Positions 1 through 12,262 of a stretch of DNA of 64,000 bases are shown piece after piece. A program made the translations under genes and the position numbers. The notes beneath the pieces were generated by a model, which saw only the letters and a list, made by a program, of their open reading frames with translations, had not been told where the DNA came from and made no database searches. Source of the DNA: Cyrtodaria siliqua (taxonomy: Eukaryota > Mollusca > Bivalvia > Adapedonta > Hiatellidae); contig JAWPHD010011058.1 in assembly GCA_037043455.1 (NCBI GenBank), forward strand, positions 23,305 to 87,304, given 5' to 3'. Every line of letters starts with the position of its first letter. Position 1 is the first letter of the stretch.

Positions 1-395
1 AAGTGCTAAAGAAATGTTAATTTTATTGCAGAACACTATATATTATATTGTGTCCCCGAACCGAACATATCACAGAGAAATTGTTTACCATTGTTGGATC
101 AAATGTGTTTAAAATATTCATTGACTTAAGTCCACGAGATCAAATAATAGTTATGTTAAATGGTATGAGACCGCTAAACGATCGATGTGATTTGACATGC
201 TTTAAAGTTGCTATAAATGTTTTTCATTTAATCTAGATGGGTGGATAAGATTAAATATGTAAGCTCACTGGATGATAATCGATATGCAAATAATGTTATA
301 AAACCCAGGTGTAAATACATTTAAATGTGATGCTAGTTACGCTTCTGTACTTGTAGTCATTGTCGGTGATTTGACCTCAGAAGTTTTTATTATTT
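1..395. other. no recognisable feature
   Basis: AT-rich sequence. I see no exon, RNA gene or repeat. A 62-codon open frame at 48-236 lacks any family resemblance and flanking splice signals. Confidence 0.5.
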
Positions 396-926
396 TGTGA
401 TTATCGCAACATTACCAGTTATATTTCACTATCCTTCACATTCTGCAAGAGTGTGTGATGTGAGATATACTCAATACAATAGCGTGTGATTATCACAACA
501 TTAGTAGTAATGTTTCACTATCGTTCACATTCTTCGGAATTGTGTGGAGTGAGATATGCTCAATGCTATAGAGTGGGATTGTCACAACATTAGCAGTAAT
601 ATTCCACTGTCTTGCACATTCTGCACAAGAGTGTGTGATGTGGGATATACTGAATACTAGAGTGTGATGATCACAACATTAGCTTTGTGTTCCACTATCT
701 TTCACACTCTGTAAGCGTGTGCGATGTGGGATATACGGAATACTATAGAGTGTGATGATCACAACATTAACATTGTGTTCCACTATCTTCCACACTCTGT
801 AAGAGTGTGAGATGTAAGATAAAACTGAATACTAGAGTTTGATCGTCACATCATTAGCAGTTATGTTCCACTATCCCTCACATTCTGCAAGAGTGTCTGG
901 CGTGTGATATACTGAATACTATAGGT
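396..926. repeat. tandem repeat, six ~88-bp units
   Basis: Six head-to-tail units of about 88 bp. Each begins near 'tgtgatnatcacaacatta', then carries 'ttccactatc', an inverted pair 'cacactctg'/'agagtgtg', and 'gatatactgaatact'. Units differ by roughly 10-20%, so the array is not recent. No coding content. Confidence 0.85.
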
Positions 927-2422
927 CTGAAACAACTAATTATTTTCCCCATAGACACCAATGTTAAAGTGTCACATATTAATGATTTGCTGCAACTTCA
1001 ACTGAAGTATGGATAATGTAGCGATTTAATTTTCATATAGAGAACTAATTTTCCACTTGGAAAATAACCAAAAAAGGTGGGGTCACAAGACATGTAAGAA
1101 AGTTCTTGTTTGTTTACTAACAGGTCAAGGGTACAGCTGTTTTCATTGATGGTTGCTCACAAAGTGTAAACATAGAGTCGAAATTTCGACAATATTCATC
1201 AGTGATCCAGTAAGACCTATCAATACGCTTCTTATACATACAAACCACAAAATCGAACAGAAATGGGCAGTTTTGCCCTACTTATAATGCCCATTTCCAT
1301 AAAAAAAAAAGTGGGATTTTTATTACAGGAACTACATTCGACTACATCTCGGTGGTTTACATGTAATTAGTGGTGGTAAACCTATAGAGTGAAACCACTA
1401 ATCAGTTAACTTCTCATTGTGAATCAATGTAATTTAATACAACAATAGGTCATTATTGTATTATTCAGATATGTCATGCTATTACCTTTCATAATTGTGG
1501 AAGATTATGTGTTTATTGTAAATATGCTATGTAAAATCTCCTAATCTGGAGGATATTTCATATAACTTCTATACGTCAAATGATGATCGTTTGACATATT
1601 GTAATGTATCTGACTCGGGTTGCAGAGGCGGGATCTTATAGGTAGGGTCAGTTCCGTCGTTCGAGTCAGTCTGTGTGATCTCTGTTGGTACAGTCGAATG
1701 CGAGTCATATAGTATCATATAAAATAACCAGAAAGATTCATGCTTTCTAATTAATGCATTGTACATTTGTAATTCATAGTTTCTAATTGGTCATATGTTA
1801 TTCATTTATGCATACAGGTTTACTATTAATCTACTGTGTATGCTCCATTGCACGCTTGCATATATATTATTCAACTAATCTCTGTAAAAGAGGAAATAAA
1901 GAGAATAAATTTAAAAAAAGCACATATGTAATAATTAATACCATCGTGTATGCAGGATATATGTTAACCTATTACATTTCACATGTTGTATGCTTTTGTG
2001 TTCGATATAACTATGTCATGTAAATCTCCTGCTTTAAGGAAATAAAAAAATTAGCTGGCTGAACAATGCTATAACAGCCAGTTTTTAAATAAGTTTGATT
2101 TTAAATTAAGTTTAATTTAAGATGATATGAAATTAACTTTGCTTTATATTTCTTTTCGATAAAGTTGAGTACTGTTATGATGTTATATCAAGATTTATCA
2201 CATAACTTACGGTGTGGGAGTGAAATGACACCATTCTATATTTTCGATATACCACTAGTTATATAAGTATGCAAATAAGCCTAGTATGCGCTGTCAAAAA
2301 AATCGATAATGACTATGATCCAATTCCAACGGTTTATGTCGGTTTCGCGTGTTAAAGCGACAGGCAAAATGCGCTAAAAGTCGATATATGAGTTATGTGA
2401 TAAATAGAATCTAACATTCGTT
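927..2422. other. no recognisable gene
   Basis: AT-rich intergenic sequence. Short open frames at 1569-1766 (minus) and 1787-2023 (plus) have no recognisable domain and no exon signals. I see nothing else supportable. Confidence 0.4.
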
Positions 2423-2532
2423 CTCATTCATTATTGAATTTATTAAACTCGTTAGCAAAAAATATATAATGCTCGGCAAGAGCCTCGCATTATATTTTAC
2501 CAACTCATTTAATAATTTCAATAAAGAATGAG
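2423..2532. repeat. imperfect inverted repeat (hairpin)
   Basis: The left arm starts 'ctcattcattattgaattt' and the right arm ends 'aataatttcaataaagaatgag'-like. The ~45-bp arms are near complements around a centre 'tcggcaagagcctcg'. Probably a small fold-back MITE. Confidence 0.7.
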
Positions 2533-2956
2533 TACTCATGTAAGATCCTCTATACATTGGAATATAAAAGAATATTTGTCTGGTTTTGATAATTTAATGT
2601 TAAAGGTAATAGACTTTTGTGATTCTGTACTTAATCTTTAATTTTGTTTCGTAAAGGCTTGGTGCGGATTCGATTACTAGTTTATTCTATCTTATAAATA
2701 TGTAGTACTTAATACATATAGTAAAAGTAATTAAGTGTTACTGTTTATATTTTTCATTTTTTTCATATCATAAAATATTCATTGTGACGTATATATGTAT
2801 TACTGTTACTGTTTGTATTATTGTATTGTCTCAATGATCTCCAATTAGGAGAAACATAAATAAACAATCAGTATTTACTATTATCAAAAAGTAGACTTGT
2901 TGGTCTGATATGGTCAATTCATTATAAATATTCCTACTGCAGACACTGATTTAAGA

Positions 2957-3106
2957 AATAATAAATGAGTACCTGTGTTTTATCGGTGAATAAAATACAG
3001 TTAGGAGTTCGGATGCGTAGTTATTAAATCACGAGTGCGTTACTCGCATCCGAACGACTAACTGTATTTTATTCACCGATAAAATACAGGTACGTATTTA
3101 TTATTT
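2957..3106. repeat. inverted repeat with ~50-60 bp arms
   Basis: The left arm runs from 'aataaatgagtacctgtg' through 'gttcggatgcg'. The right arm runs from 'cgcatccgaac' through 'acaggtacgtatttatt'. Arms are nearly perfect complements separated by ~28 bp. The form is that of a fold-back MITE; no coding capacity. Confidence 0.8.
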
Positions 3107-5069
3107 CGATTCTAACACAACAATAACACCATTGTTTACGCTTTTGTTGGGGCACTATATGTTATCTCGGAGGTCAAGGTAATCAGGCTGCTATGTTTAC
3201 AGGCTGTTCCATTGGGCGCCCCCGTATGCAAAGCTCTGCGTTTCAATATACTACTAGTCACGTGACAAACAATTACGTTATTGCTTACGTCATATAGCTT
3301 GCGCTGTATGACGTCAAACGTTCTCAGCTTGTTCAGGATGCTTATTAATGTTATATGTACTGATGCATATGATGGGTTTATACCCCGGGGTGCACGGTTT
3401 GGGAGCATGGTAAGTTTGTTGTAATTAACATTTCATTAAAATTACTGTTGAGTTTGTCTTCGTGACGTATATTTAACAAGTGACGTCATGTAACGCGGCG
3501 CTTCAACGGATGAAATATACGCGGGGAATTAATGGAACAGCTATATTTTATCGTAGAATAACATACAGCTGTCTCTCTTCTTTGTGTATATGATCGACTG
3601 CGGCGGTCGTGTTAGAATGCTTGATCTAACATGGTTTATTAAAATACTCAAGGTTAAATGTTATTGAGGTGGTCTGAAAAAAGCTATATAAACCTCTGAC
3701 GTCATGTACGTCAACCGTTAAGACGTCACTTTAAACGCCAAAAAAACACGTTAACTGTAGCGACTCATTTAAAACGCGAAAATGCAAAACAACAACGCAA
3801 TGAAATGCGTTATTTTAAGCGACGCTACGTTCCGACAACACATTTAAATTGGATGACGCTGTATATTCTTCTCATTTGATGTTGAGAGATAGATTTAGGC
3901 ATAAAATGTAAGTTGTGAGTATTTGTTTTGTATTTTGTGCAATATCTCGACAAAATGTGTTTCATGATACATAAAACTCCATGTTAGATAAGAAATGGAA
4001 TATTTCCAGCGGGTTTATATTGTGAGAGATCAAAACCTGGTGTTTGGTACTTGAAACACATCGAAACTGCGGGCCTGCGGTATCGATGAGCTTCAAATCC
4101 CTCCCACCAGGTATTGATATGGGACAATATAAACTATCTGGAAATAGTTTATTTCTTAATTATAAAAACATTGAAACATAAGAATGACACTACACTTCCA
4201 GTCAACCTGGACTTCGGTGAAGTTTCGCATATATTGGGTGAACATGAATGATACAATATCTGCTTGCTTGTAGAATAAATTGCCAATCAAACACTCGTTT
4301 TATCATTTCATGAATAAAAAATTCAGAAGGATATAAAAATAAATGTCTCACAGACTTGCTTACATACATAAACTACATAATTTACACCGGCCCAAAACGC
4401 CATATATCCATCAAGATAAAACCGCTAAAGTGCCAACGACTCTGATCACACGACAAATCCGCTACTGCAAAACAAGCGTAGATTATACATATACTAATTA
4501 TCAAAGATGCTTATGTGACCGGCTCAATAAGCCCTTCGTTATGCTATGTTTTCGATATGGGTCGAAATAAATATATTAACAAAAGACAATTGTAATGTTG
4601 TTCCTTACGCCACAATATATCAAATAAATCCTCAACATCGAGTCCGTATAAGTAATTGGTTATGTTTATAATAGTCTGCCTTTGACCATCTTTTACTAAC
4701 ATACTAACATACTAATGGTACACGTGCATGCGTTCACCGCTATGCGTCAGTGCAATTTGCCGAGGCTTCCATAGTTACACGTTGTTGTACTTCGTACTCG
4801 TAGATAAATATTTATGTAATATTTATATTTGAATATTTATATATTCACTGATGGAGTTTGGCGTTGTTTGACGCATTGATCTATAGAAATAAACACTATG
4901 TGGAAAACCATCTCATTCGCAACTTCTCGTACACTGCTTCGAGATCCCGAAGAATGACGGGTTTGGCCGAGCGTTCACGATTGAAACCATCTCTGTTCCG
5001 ATATATATCGAACCCAGGGTAATATGAAATAGAAAGAGACAGAACCCAAACGGTACACAATCTGCGCCC
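3107..5069. other. no recognisable gene
   Basis: No domain-bearing reading frame seen. The sequence has palindromic 'tgacgtca' octamers at 3481 and 3697 and a good splice-donor-like 'atg|gtaagt' near 3411. The upstream codons do not resemble the N-terminus of the GH128 gene that follows. The open frame at 4343-4570 has no recognisable homology. Confidence 0.4.
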
Positions 5070-5375
5070 TCTGGGAGCTCGACTTGTCAAGTGAGTTACG
5101 GATGGCGGGAGGTAAAGAGTACTATATCCTGAATAGCCTCAGTGTCGCATTAAAGAAGTTTCCCGAACTTCGGAGACATCATGTCTCTTAAGGTTCCTCT
5201 AAACCCACTAAATGAAAAAGAAAGTGGCGTTCGTGTACAATGCTCTGGCTGCAACTTGTTCTACCCAAGAGAAATGGGGTGATCTGCCTCTACCACAAAG
5301 CAATCGATCGTAATATATGGACTAGCATGTGGTGCTTAAAATGACGTAAAGCACCATTCAAACAAGCAAACGCAA
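5070..5375 (+). repeat. SINE-like repeat (tRNA-headed family 3), diverged
   Basis: Carries the family's 'acggatggcgggaggt', 'tgttctaccca', 'ggtgatctgcctctaccac' and 'aaaatgacgtaaagcaccattcaaacaa' blocks, as at 60345-60565. An insertion or divergence splits the front from the back. Related copies lie at 10335, 16483, 46590, 47043, 60345 and 63027. Confidence 0.65.
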
Positions 5376-7133
5376 TACAAGCATTAGAATGCGTGTGGCA
5401 CGTTCTGCTTTAAATAAACACTCGGTTTTTATCTTACAAGTCAGTTGTAGATATTAACCCGTCGTATTACATACCTTACTATAAATAGTAACACAATCCA
5501 GTAGAAAAACAATGATTATCAGTCCTTTTTCGAAATCCATAATCGGCGTGCACACTGTGCCATTATGGATTATGGAAAATCTTCACAGTAGCAAGCCTAG
5601 CAACAGACTGTCCGCACGCGATTACGTCGACGTCATCAAACAACATGACTTCAACGTCATCAAGCACCAAAAACGTCATAGTGGAGAGCTATAGAGAGCA
5701 GGAGCGGATGTTGAAATCTCGACTGCAGTTTTCACAGCCCAGTAAATATTGTTTTCAATAAATCATTCTAGATCTATTGACAGACGTCGTTTTTAAAAAC
5801 AGACAGGGCAGACAACTGATTTTAAAGTAGTTTATTAATTTAACATACGTAATTCATTTATTTGCAAAACAACTGTTAGTCTATAGACTACTTATATGTT
5901 TAAATCGTACCGTTTTGTTCTTCTTCTCCATTTATAGTAAGGTATGTTATAAAAAGGCAAATATACGGCCGTGATGTGCCTTTTGTCGATAATGGCACAC
6001 CTAGTGCATGGCCGTGCAATGCCAAATATAGATAATATATAGATAAGATATATTCTGGTGACGTCATGAACTTTAACTGTTGAACTTTACAATTGTAAGA
6101 CTGCCTGTCTTAATCAGTTTATTATAAATCGAGGGGTCAGCGTAAAGCTATTGTAACTACACATGAATAAAAAAGGAAATGCAATGGTCTCAAATAGTCG
6201 GTATAACAAATGTATAATAATAACAAGAGAACAATTTATTTAGAGAGTATATGCTTTAAGATACCATGTTTTCAGTTACCAAGTAATGTTCAAGCCTAAA
6301 GGCATCTTTATTAAGAGACCAGTTTTTTTCTTCCATTTGATGGTCTCTTTATACAGGTTTGAATGTATACATTGTCTTTAAGTCAGAGAATAGATTAAAC
6401 TAAATGGAATACAAACTTAGTTAAAGGGACATATAAGTAAAGCATATATTTATCACAAACAAATAACTGAATTTTATTCAGTGAAATGTATGCATGAAAA
6501 CATGAGCATAGACCAAAATAATAACATGTATGTAGTAATAAATTCGTGAATTTGAAAAAGAACAACTTTATTGTCTGTTTATATTTCTGTTGCTCACGTG
6601 ACATCCATTAGCGCATTAGGTTTTGGTAATATTATGTCTTGCTTAACATATTTTTCTCGAATATCTCAATTTGTTACGCGCTCGTTTATTATAACCGCAA
6701 GTGTTGGCTTGGATAATTCAAATACGCAAACAGCCGATTTTTAATTGAATTATTAATAATTACGTGTCTAGTTCATCCTCCATAAGCCATTGATTCTAAT
6801 AGCATTTCGATTAGCAATGCACTTATTTGTCACGTGGCCAGGTATTACTATTTTTCCAATCATTGCATACATTATTCCGAAATCTATTTGTGCCTCTTGA
6901 TGGGAAGTTGTTATATTCAAAATGCTGTTCTCTCAGTTGTATTGACGTTTTTATCTGAACATTAAACGGTATTGTGATATGGTTATATCAAATGTAAAAA
7001 TTATGATTTAGTTCGATAATTTGATCTAGTATCTAGATTTATTTAAAAATTATGTTTTTTTACTTAATTCAATCATTAATTCAACTCAATGTTTATGATG
7101 GTATATGAGGCGTACATTACAATACATTATTAG
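5376..7133. other. no recognisable feature upstream of the GH128 exon
   Basis: The 1.7 kb before the first visible GH128 exon shows no signal-peptide exon or GH128 N-terminal coding sequence. Open frames at 5512-5694 (plus) and 6395-6604 (minus) look random. A 'tgacgtca' octamer lies at 6059. This is intron if the GH128 5' exons lie further upstream. Confidence 0.35.
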
Positions 7134-7682
7134 GTATAACTGGGGAATGGATATACAACGTTACCACGACGCGGGTTGTCCTAATGTCGATAACCACAAA
7201 TGGAATATGGTACCAATGGTCTTCAGCTACCACGCGAATCATCACAGAGTGATACATCTTCAAAATAATACCGAACCCGTTCTAGGCTATAACGAGCCAA
7301 ACCATAAGAGCCAGGCAAACATGACCGCACAGGAAGCCGCACATTTTTGGCCGGAAGTTGAAAAACATGCCAATGGAAGACCGCTAGTTAGTCCTGCAGC
7401 CGCACCATGCCACGACCCAACTAAATGTATCGGAGATACAACCGAATGGTTTGACGAGTTCTTCAGGCTGTGTCATGGCTGCCGCGTGGACTACATTGCC
7501 ACCCATTCGTACGCGTGTAATGCTGACACGACCATGCAGTTTCTACATATGCTTAACCAAAGATACGGCAAGAAGGTCTGGCTGACCGAGTTCGCATGTA
7601 CCCACACAACGAGCTATAGCAAACAACTGGAGTTCATGAAAGACATTCTCCCTAGGCTGGAAGCAGCTGACTATGTATACAG
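7134..7682 (+). CDS. GH128 internal exon with both catalytic Glu
   Basis: The acceptor is 'attattag' ending at 7133 and the donor is 'tacag|gtacat' at 7682/7683. The 549-nt exon is symmetric: it starts with the third base of a codon and ends two bases into one. It reads YNWGMDIQRYHDAGC through EAADYVYR. An in-frame ATG at 7105 lies in the intron and is not the start. The preceding exon should end in two codon bases; 'TG' would restore the Trp usual before YNWG. Confidence 0.9.
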
Positions 7683-9970
7683 GTACATGTAATAATGTAT
7701 ATGTCTATACTGAACAAAACAAGTTTAGCACGACTTTTTAAGGACATGGATTAAAAAATATGAAGATTGATATAATTGTTTGAGGATATTAGAAATACTA
7801 GGTAAGGTATCGTCAATTATCATTATTTATTTTCTAGACGAAAACTATTGTGTATATAGTATATTAATTTAATTAAAGCAAGGTCACAATGAAAATGCTT
7901 ATTAATAAATGCAGGCAATTCTCAAGTTTTTGCGTCCGTGTGATCAAGATCACCTGGTAACAGTGTATAGTTCAATATGTTCCCTTTAACATGTATAATA
8001 ATGTGTACCTAAGACCAAATAAAAAACTAATCTGTATTCATACAGAATTTGTTAATTCTTTACTTTACCTTAAGACTACAGGTATGTGACTTGAACAAAA
8101 TCTCCACAAACTAACCCATTATTAAAAATCGTCTACATATAACGCATGCGTTATACTTTTCTTGTTTCTAAGTGAAGTATCAGAATTTCCTTACATATAT
8201 TAAAAACAACTTATTTCATTATAAAAACGTATTGCTTCGAACAAATTTAATGTTGTGCCTTGAAAAAATTGCCCATTCTGTCATTGTTCAAAAGCCGCTG
8301 AAATGTGTTCACAAACGATTATTATTCTCAAACAAAAACATTCTAAATTTCGTAATTTTAGAATTACCCCACTTTTCATTGAAATGAGAACGATTTTCGA
8401 TAACCTATAAAAGTATTATCCATCATAGTTGCTTTATTTTTGTCACCGACTTTGTTTACAAATGACTTTGCAGCTTTATTATTGGTCATATTTATTTCAC
8501 TTTCTCATTGACCCCGAACATACACGGCTTTGTATCCCGTCTATATATATATATTATTCCAAAAACATATAAGCTCAGTCTACAGTGATGATTATTGATT
8601 GATGTTACAGAATGAATGCGTACATTACATCTCTCCTATGTTTAGATTTAAAGTACCATTAAAATATATCACTTTAATGCATACGCATTTACAAGCTCCG
8701 TAACAGGAAACGTCAATATTATAGGTTATTGCATTTGTATGGCTAAATATTACTTGGAACGAGTTGTTTTGGCAAAGGACGACTCGCAAGCTCGTCGTCC
8801 TTTGCCAAAACAACTCGTTCCAAGTAATATTTAGCCGAGTCGTCCTTTGCCAAAACAACTCGTTCCAAGTAATATTTAGCCATACAAATTCAATAACCTT
8901 TTTATTGTATACTTTCATATTGTTTTTGATCAATGTTAATTGTATGACTGTTACTTTTCATTGTATTTGTGTTATTTTTATAGTTTTTGATGGAATTCCT
9001 ATCTTGCCATTCAGTTTCATTTTGTGTGGATGATTATTTTGCGCGAAAACGACGTCGACGTCGGATGACGTCATTAAAAACCTCAAGCGATTTTCTGAAG
9101 TTTGTTTACCATTCGATAACGTTAAAAACAGTGGGTGAGTGACCATTTGAATTATTTTATCAATTTTTGCCATAAAAGGTTGAAAAAAAACTCGTATTTT
9201 TTGTTGACACTATAGGAAGGATTCCGTTATTTTTATTTGAAAGTAGTTCCTTGTTTCTATTTCGCGGCTCTTAGCAAGCACGAGCAAAAGTTCCCGTGCA
9301 ATATCAATGCGTGCAATATCGTAGAATATTGCACGCTTAGCTCAATGCAAACTAAACGGGACAATATGAAAGTATACAATAATTGCTCTTATTGTATACT
9401 TTCATATTGTCCCGTTTATTTTGCATGGAGCTAATTGTGCAGTATTCTACGATACAGCACACATTGATATTGCACCCGAACTTTTTCTCGCGCTTGCTAA
9501 GATACATTTTTGACTCTATTCCTCCGCACTATATTAAATGAACGGCATTACACGAATTGAATCCAACGTTGAAGAAACGTTACAATGGAAATAACAAAAT
9601 AATTAATATCGGTCGAAAACAATATGAAAGAATACAATAAAAAGGTTATTGAATTTGTATGGCTAAATATTACTTGGAACAATATTAATATGCGAAAGAA
9701 CTCGTACATATATCCCAATACAAATCTAATAACCTATAAATATCTGACGATGTTATAATGACTGGTACGGATTCGTTACATGTATAACTGTCTTTGTAAC
9801 TTAATTATTTCAGATACGCCTGGTTTGTGTCACGAAGAATCGGAGATGACGGGAACGTGAAGCACTCGGCAAGTCTGTTGCATACAACAACTCCGACATT
9901 TACGACGCTTGGTCATTACTACAACAGTTACCAAGGCAACAGTGCTCACAGTCCCGCCATCGTCGGATAA
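7134..9970 (+). CDS. GH128 (Asl1-like) beta-1,3-glucanase, 3' part, two exons
   Basis: Joined exons 7134-7682 and 9814-9970 encode the bulk of a glycosyl hydrolase catalytic-core domain (Glyco_hydro_cc, CAZy GH128). Family hallmarks read in order: YNWG near the start, then LGYNEPN with the putative acid/base Glu (codon 7294), HFWPEVE, LVSPAAAPC, WFDEFFRLCHGCRVDYIATH, then VWLTEFAC with the putative nucleophile Glu (codon 7588). After the intron the frame continues YRYAWFVSR, which is typical of the family. The stop is TAA at 9968-9970. GH128 enzymes cleave beta-1,3-glucans such as laminarin or fungal wall glucan; that substrate is family knowledge, not shown here. The signal peptide and first strand/helix are missing, so at least one 5' exon lies upstream and was not located. 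It sits on the same strand as the GH9 cellulase. Both catalytic glutamates and intact phases argue for a functional gene. Confidence 0.9.
8736..8890. repeat. palindrome plus direct duplication in the GH128 intron
   Basis: 'ggctaaatattacttggaac' through 'ggcaaaggacgac' is followed by its reverse complement, and then the second arm is duplicated again. The first two arms form a near-perfect hairpin of about 50 bp. The same 'ttattgnatttgtatggct' flank recurs at 9640. Confidence 0.85.
9270..9500. repeat. large fold-back element (~100-bp arms) in the GH128 intron
   Basis: The centre is near 9384, where 'gtatacaata' meets 'tattgtatac'. Arms extend outward through 'cgggacaatatgaaagta', 'tgcaaa', 'gtgcaatat' and 'agcacgagcaaaagtt', with complements to about 9500. 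Mismatches increase outward. Probably a fold-back MITE of the same group as 8736-8890. Confidence 0.8.
9610..9742. repeat. third fold-back-related fragment in the GH128 intron
   Basis: It contains 'aacaatatgaaagaataca', 'aaaaggttattgaatttgta' and 'ggctaaatattacttggaac', shared with 8880-8920 and 9360-9410, and ends 'acaaatctaataacct', the complement of its start. This is a ~130-bp copy of the short element. Confidence 0.75.
9814..9970 (+). CDS. GH128 terminal exon
   Basis: The acceptor 'attatttcag' ends at 9813. The first base completes the split Arg codon. It reads YAWFVSRRIGDDGNVKHSA, then LLHTTTPTFTTLGHYYNSYQ, and stops at TAA. YAWF following YVYR and the LTTLGHYY-like ending match GH128 C-termini. 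Too short to stand out as an ORF; recognised by frame continuity and motif. Confidence 0.9.
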
Positions 9971-10006
9971 TTTCGTAGTTATTTCCTGTAAATTGGTTTT
10001 AGTGTT

Positions 10007-10012
10007 AATAAA
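10007..10012 (+). promoter_or_regulatory. AATAAA polyadenylation signal of the GH128 gene
   Basis: A canonical AATAAA lies 37 bp after the GH128 stop codon, on the same strand. Confidence 0.7.
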
Positions 10013-10189
10013 ATAATCGAGCACTTGCATGTTTTCTTTGCGTTTATTTACATTTGCTTTATTTATCAAACCAGTTGAACATTATTCCTATATCACGAGA
10101 ATTACTAAAGCACTCCTCAAAATTATATTATTAAACAAATTTAATTTCAAAAACTGAGCAAAAATTAAATGTTACTCTTATTAACCCTT

Positions 10190-10262
10190 ACCCTGCTAAA
10201 TTAATATAAGATACTGTTTCCTCTTCTGATTTGGACCATTCCATTTAGGTTACAAAGGGGTG
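10190..10262. repeat. partial MITE copy ('ttaaccctta' family)
   Basis: 'ttaacccttaccctgctaaa' followed by 'tactgtttcctcttctgatt', 'ggaccattccatttaggtta' matches the left part of the elements at 40598-40754 and 61019-61173. The right half is missing. Confidence 0.6.
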
Positions 10263-10334
10263 CTTGGGAAAACGTACAGATGAGCAGCGAGCAGTGGAAA
10301 CCCTGATCAGACAAGCTGGATCGCATAGATATAT

Positions 10335-10445
10335 AACGGTCGATATGTTTATGGTAGTGGCAGACCACCCCAATTTTCCTGGGTAGAACCAGTACTGTAT
10401 ACCTCCCGTCATCTTTAAGAATCTCGACAAGTCCAGCTCTCCACC
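10335..10445 (-). repeat. SINE family 3 fragment
   Basis: 'cggtcgatatgtttatggta', 'ggcagaccacccc', 'ttttcctgggtagaaccagt' and 'acctcccgtcatc' follow the order seen at 63090-63180. The tRNA-like head is missing. Confidence 0.75.
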
Positions 10446-10478
10446 CCACCCCCACCCCCTACCCCCGCAATGCGCACA

Positions 10479-10612
10479 GGTGTACATTTTCCCTCCAAGT
10501 GAAATGTTATGGAGGACATTTAGAATTAGAATTTCTCTTAACAATCGGTACATTTTCCCTCCAAGTGCAATGTTATGGAGGATAGGCCCCCTCTATTAAC
10601 AATCGGTATATG
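10479..10612. repeat. short tandem duplication (~68 bp, two copies)
   Basis: 'gtacattttccctccaagtg' to 'aacaatcgg' occurs twice in succession with small differences. Confidence 0.7.
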
Positions 10613-11044
10613 TCAAGTGGTTTGCTCAATCTGAAGTATGTCAAAAGTTAAATGTAACATAACACCCGCTGTGAATATATATATAGAATAATAGACGATG
10701 TTTAATTGCATACGAAGTTTTATGAAAAGAGTTGTGTGTATATTTTGTTATTAATAAAGTTTTATTGAGATCTATAACAATATAAAAAATGAGTTTTATG
10801 AAGTCGTGTATGAAGTGTTTATTACCCTGTTTATCATTTGACTCTTTTTGTTGCTGTAAGATTGTATTTTAGAGAGCGTTCGGAGTGTTTTCGCCTTACA
10901 AACCCATTTGGACGCTTTTAACGTTATCGTTGACTATTGCGTGATGTCACCTATAGCTAGAACACGTGTTAACACACAATATGCAATGACGTTATGACTC
11001 GACAAACAAGCGACGTCATATGATATAACAAATACTAAAAAAAA

Positions 11045-11490
11045 AAACAAGAGATAAACGTAGCAGACTGTTTTTAGTCTGTTCATGAGAGGTAGTATAA
11101 ATTGCAACACCTCTCACGGCCCCTAGTGCCGGTTTAAAGCCTATTCTATTTTAAAACCACAAAGGGTGGGCTTGATGATCCCAAAGCAACATTAAGTAAT
11201 AACACTACTGGTCTGTAGTCGAGGCGACTTTTCACAGCCGCCACAGAGCACTTAACAAACGCTAGTGTGAATGTCAACAAATACCGAAAAGGGGATCCCT
11301 TGAAAGCAATAACGCAAACAAGAGAGAACAGTAGCAGACTCGGTTATATAGAATATGTACATTAGAACTAATATAAATTGCAACACCTCTCGCGGCTCCT
11401 AGCGCCGGCTTATTCTACTTTAAAACAACAACGAGTGGACGTGATGATCCCAAAGGACCAGTAAGTAATAACGTATCAAAGGTAGCACGT
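11045..11490 (+). repeat. ~285-bp dispersed repeat, two tandem units
   Basis: Two units with 'gtagcagac', 'ctgttcatgagaggta', 'caacacctctc', 'cctagtgccggtt' and 'gatcccaaag...cagtaagtaataac'. The same family occurs at 18540-18960 (opposite strand), 22411-22612 and 31171-31630. No coding potential seen; class unknown. Confidence 0.8.
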
Positions 11491-12262
11491 ATATATATCC
11501 CTATTTTAGCTGTTTGTAAGAGTAAGAATATGAATAATGCCATATCTTAAAACAATGGCTGTTGAACCATAGTTATGCCGCAACATGGATATTTTCCACA
11601 TGTTTTAAATGTTTCACTGTACACTGTTTGGAATGAAAGATAGCTTTCAAAATGTTTGGTATAGCAAGAAGCAATACATCTATTTCAGCCATCAAACTTA
11701 TTTCCAAACTCTTACTAAGTGTGTCTCTATAGGAAAAAAAGCTTAAAAAGTAAAACTTAGGATTCGAAAAATCTTTCAAAATGTTATTATCGTAACCTTG
11801 ATCTACTTTTAAAATATAAAGTAATTTAAGAACTCTTCTGCGACTATCACAAATTACTTCAATGGTGACGTGATTTAGAGTCTTCGTAAGATCCTTGGCC
11901 ATACTCACTTTCATACAATCGTTATTAAAGTTTATAAAATGTTTATCAAAAGAGATTATGGCCCTATTATTTTGCAATGCACTGCATGTTAATGGTTGAT
12001 CCATTTATATTTCACGACTCTTTGATTGTGCGATGAATGGACAGAGTGTGGACCCTATGATGACATATATATAAATCTCAAAGGACGGTACCTAGCGTTT
12101 CATGTTTGTCTTAAATATTGTCTTGTTTTACCCTTAATGGTACGTTCTCTTGTTGCTCTGGCTTCTGCCAAGTCACTTAGTACTTGCATTGTGAATTTCA
12201 AGGCTTTTGTTTTTATATTCTGTCATACATGATCAACTATGTGTTATATTGCCTTTATTTTA

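Noticed and set aside
3343..3411. Candidate GH128 first exon ending 'atg|gtaagt' at 3411
   Set aside because: The donor and phase would fit (TG + G = Trp), but the encoded MLYVLMHMMGLYPGVHGLGA does not resemble a signal peptide plus GH128 start.
3481..9072. Scattered tgacgtca (CRE-like) octamers at 3481, 3697, 6059 and 9065
   Set aside because: They are isolated, not tied to a recognisable promoter, and some occur in repeat-derived sequence; too weak to annotate as regulatory sites.
11573..12004. 143-codon minus-strand ORF
   Set aside because: It lies within or beside family X text, has no recognisable domain, and its segments recur as non-coding repeats at 30655 and 35820.
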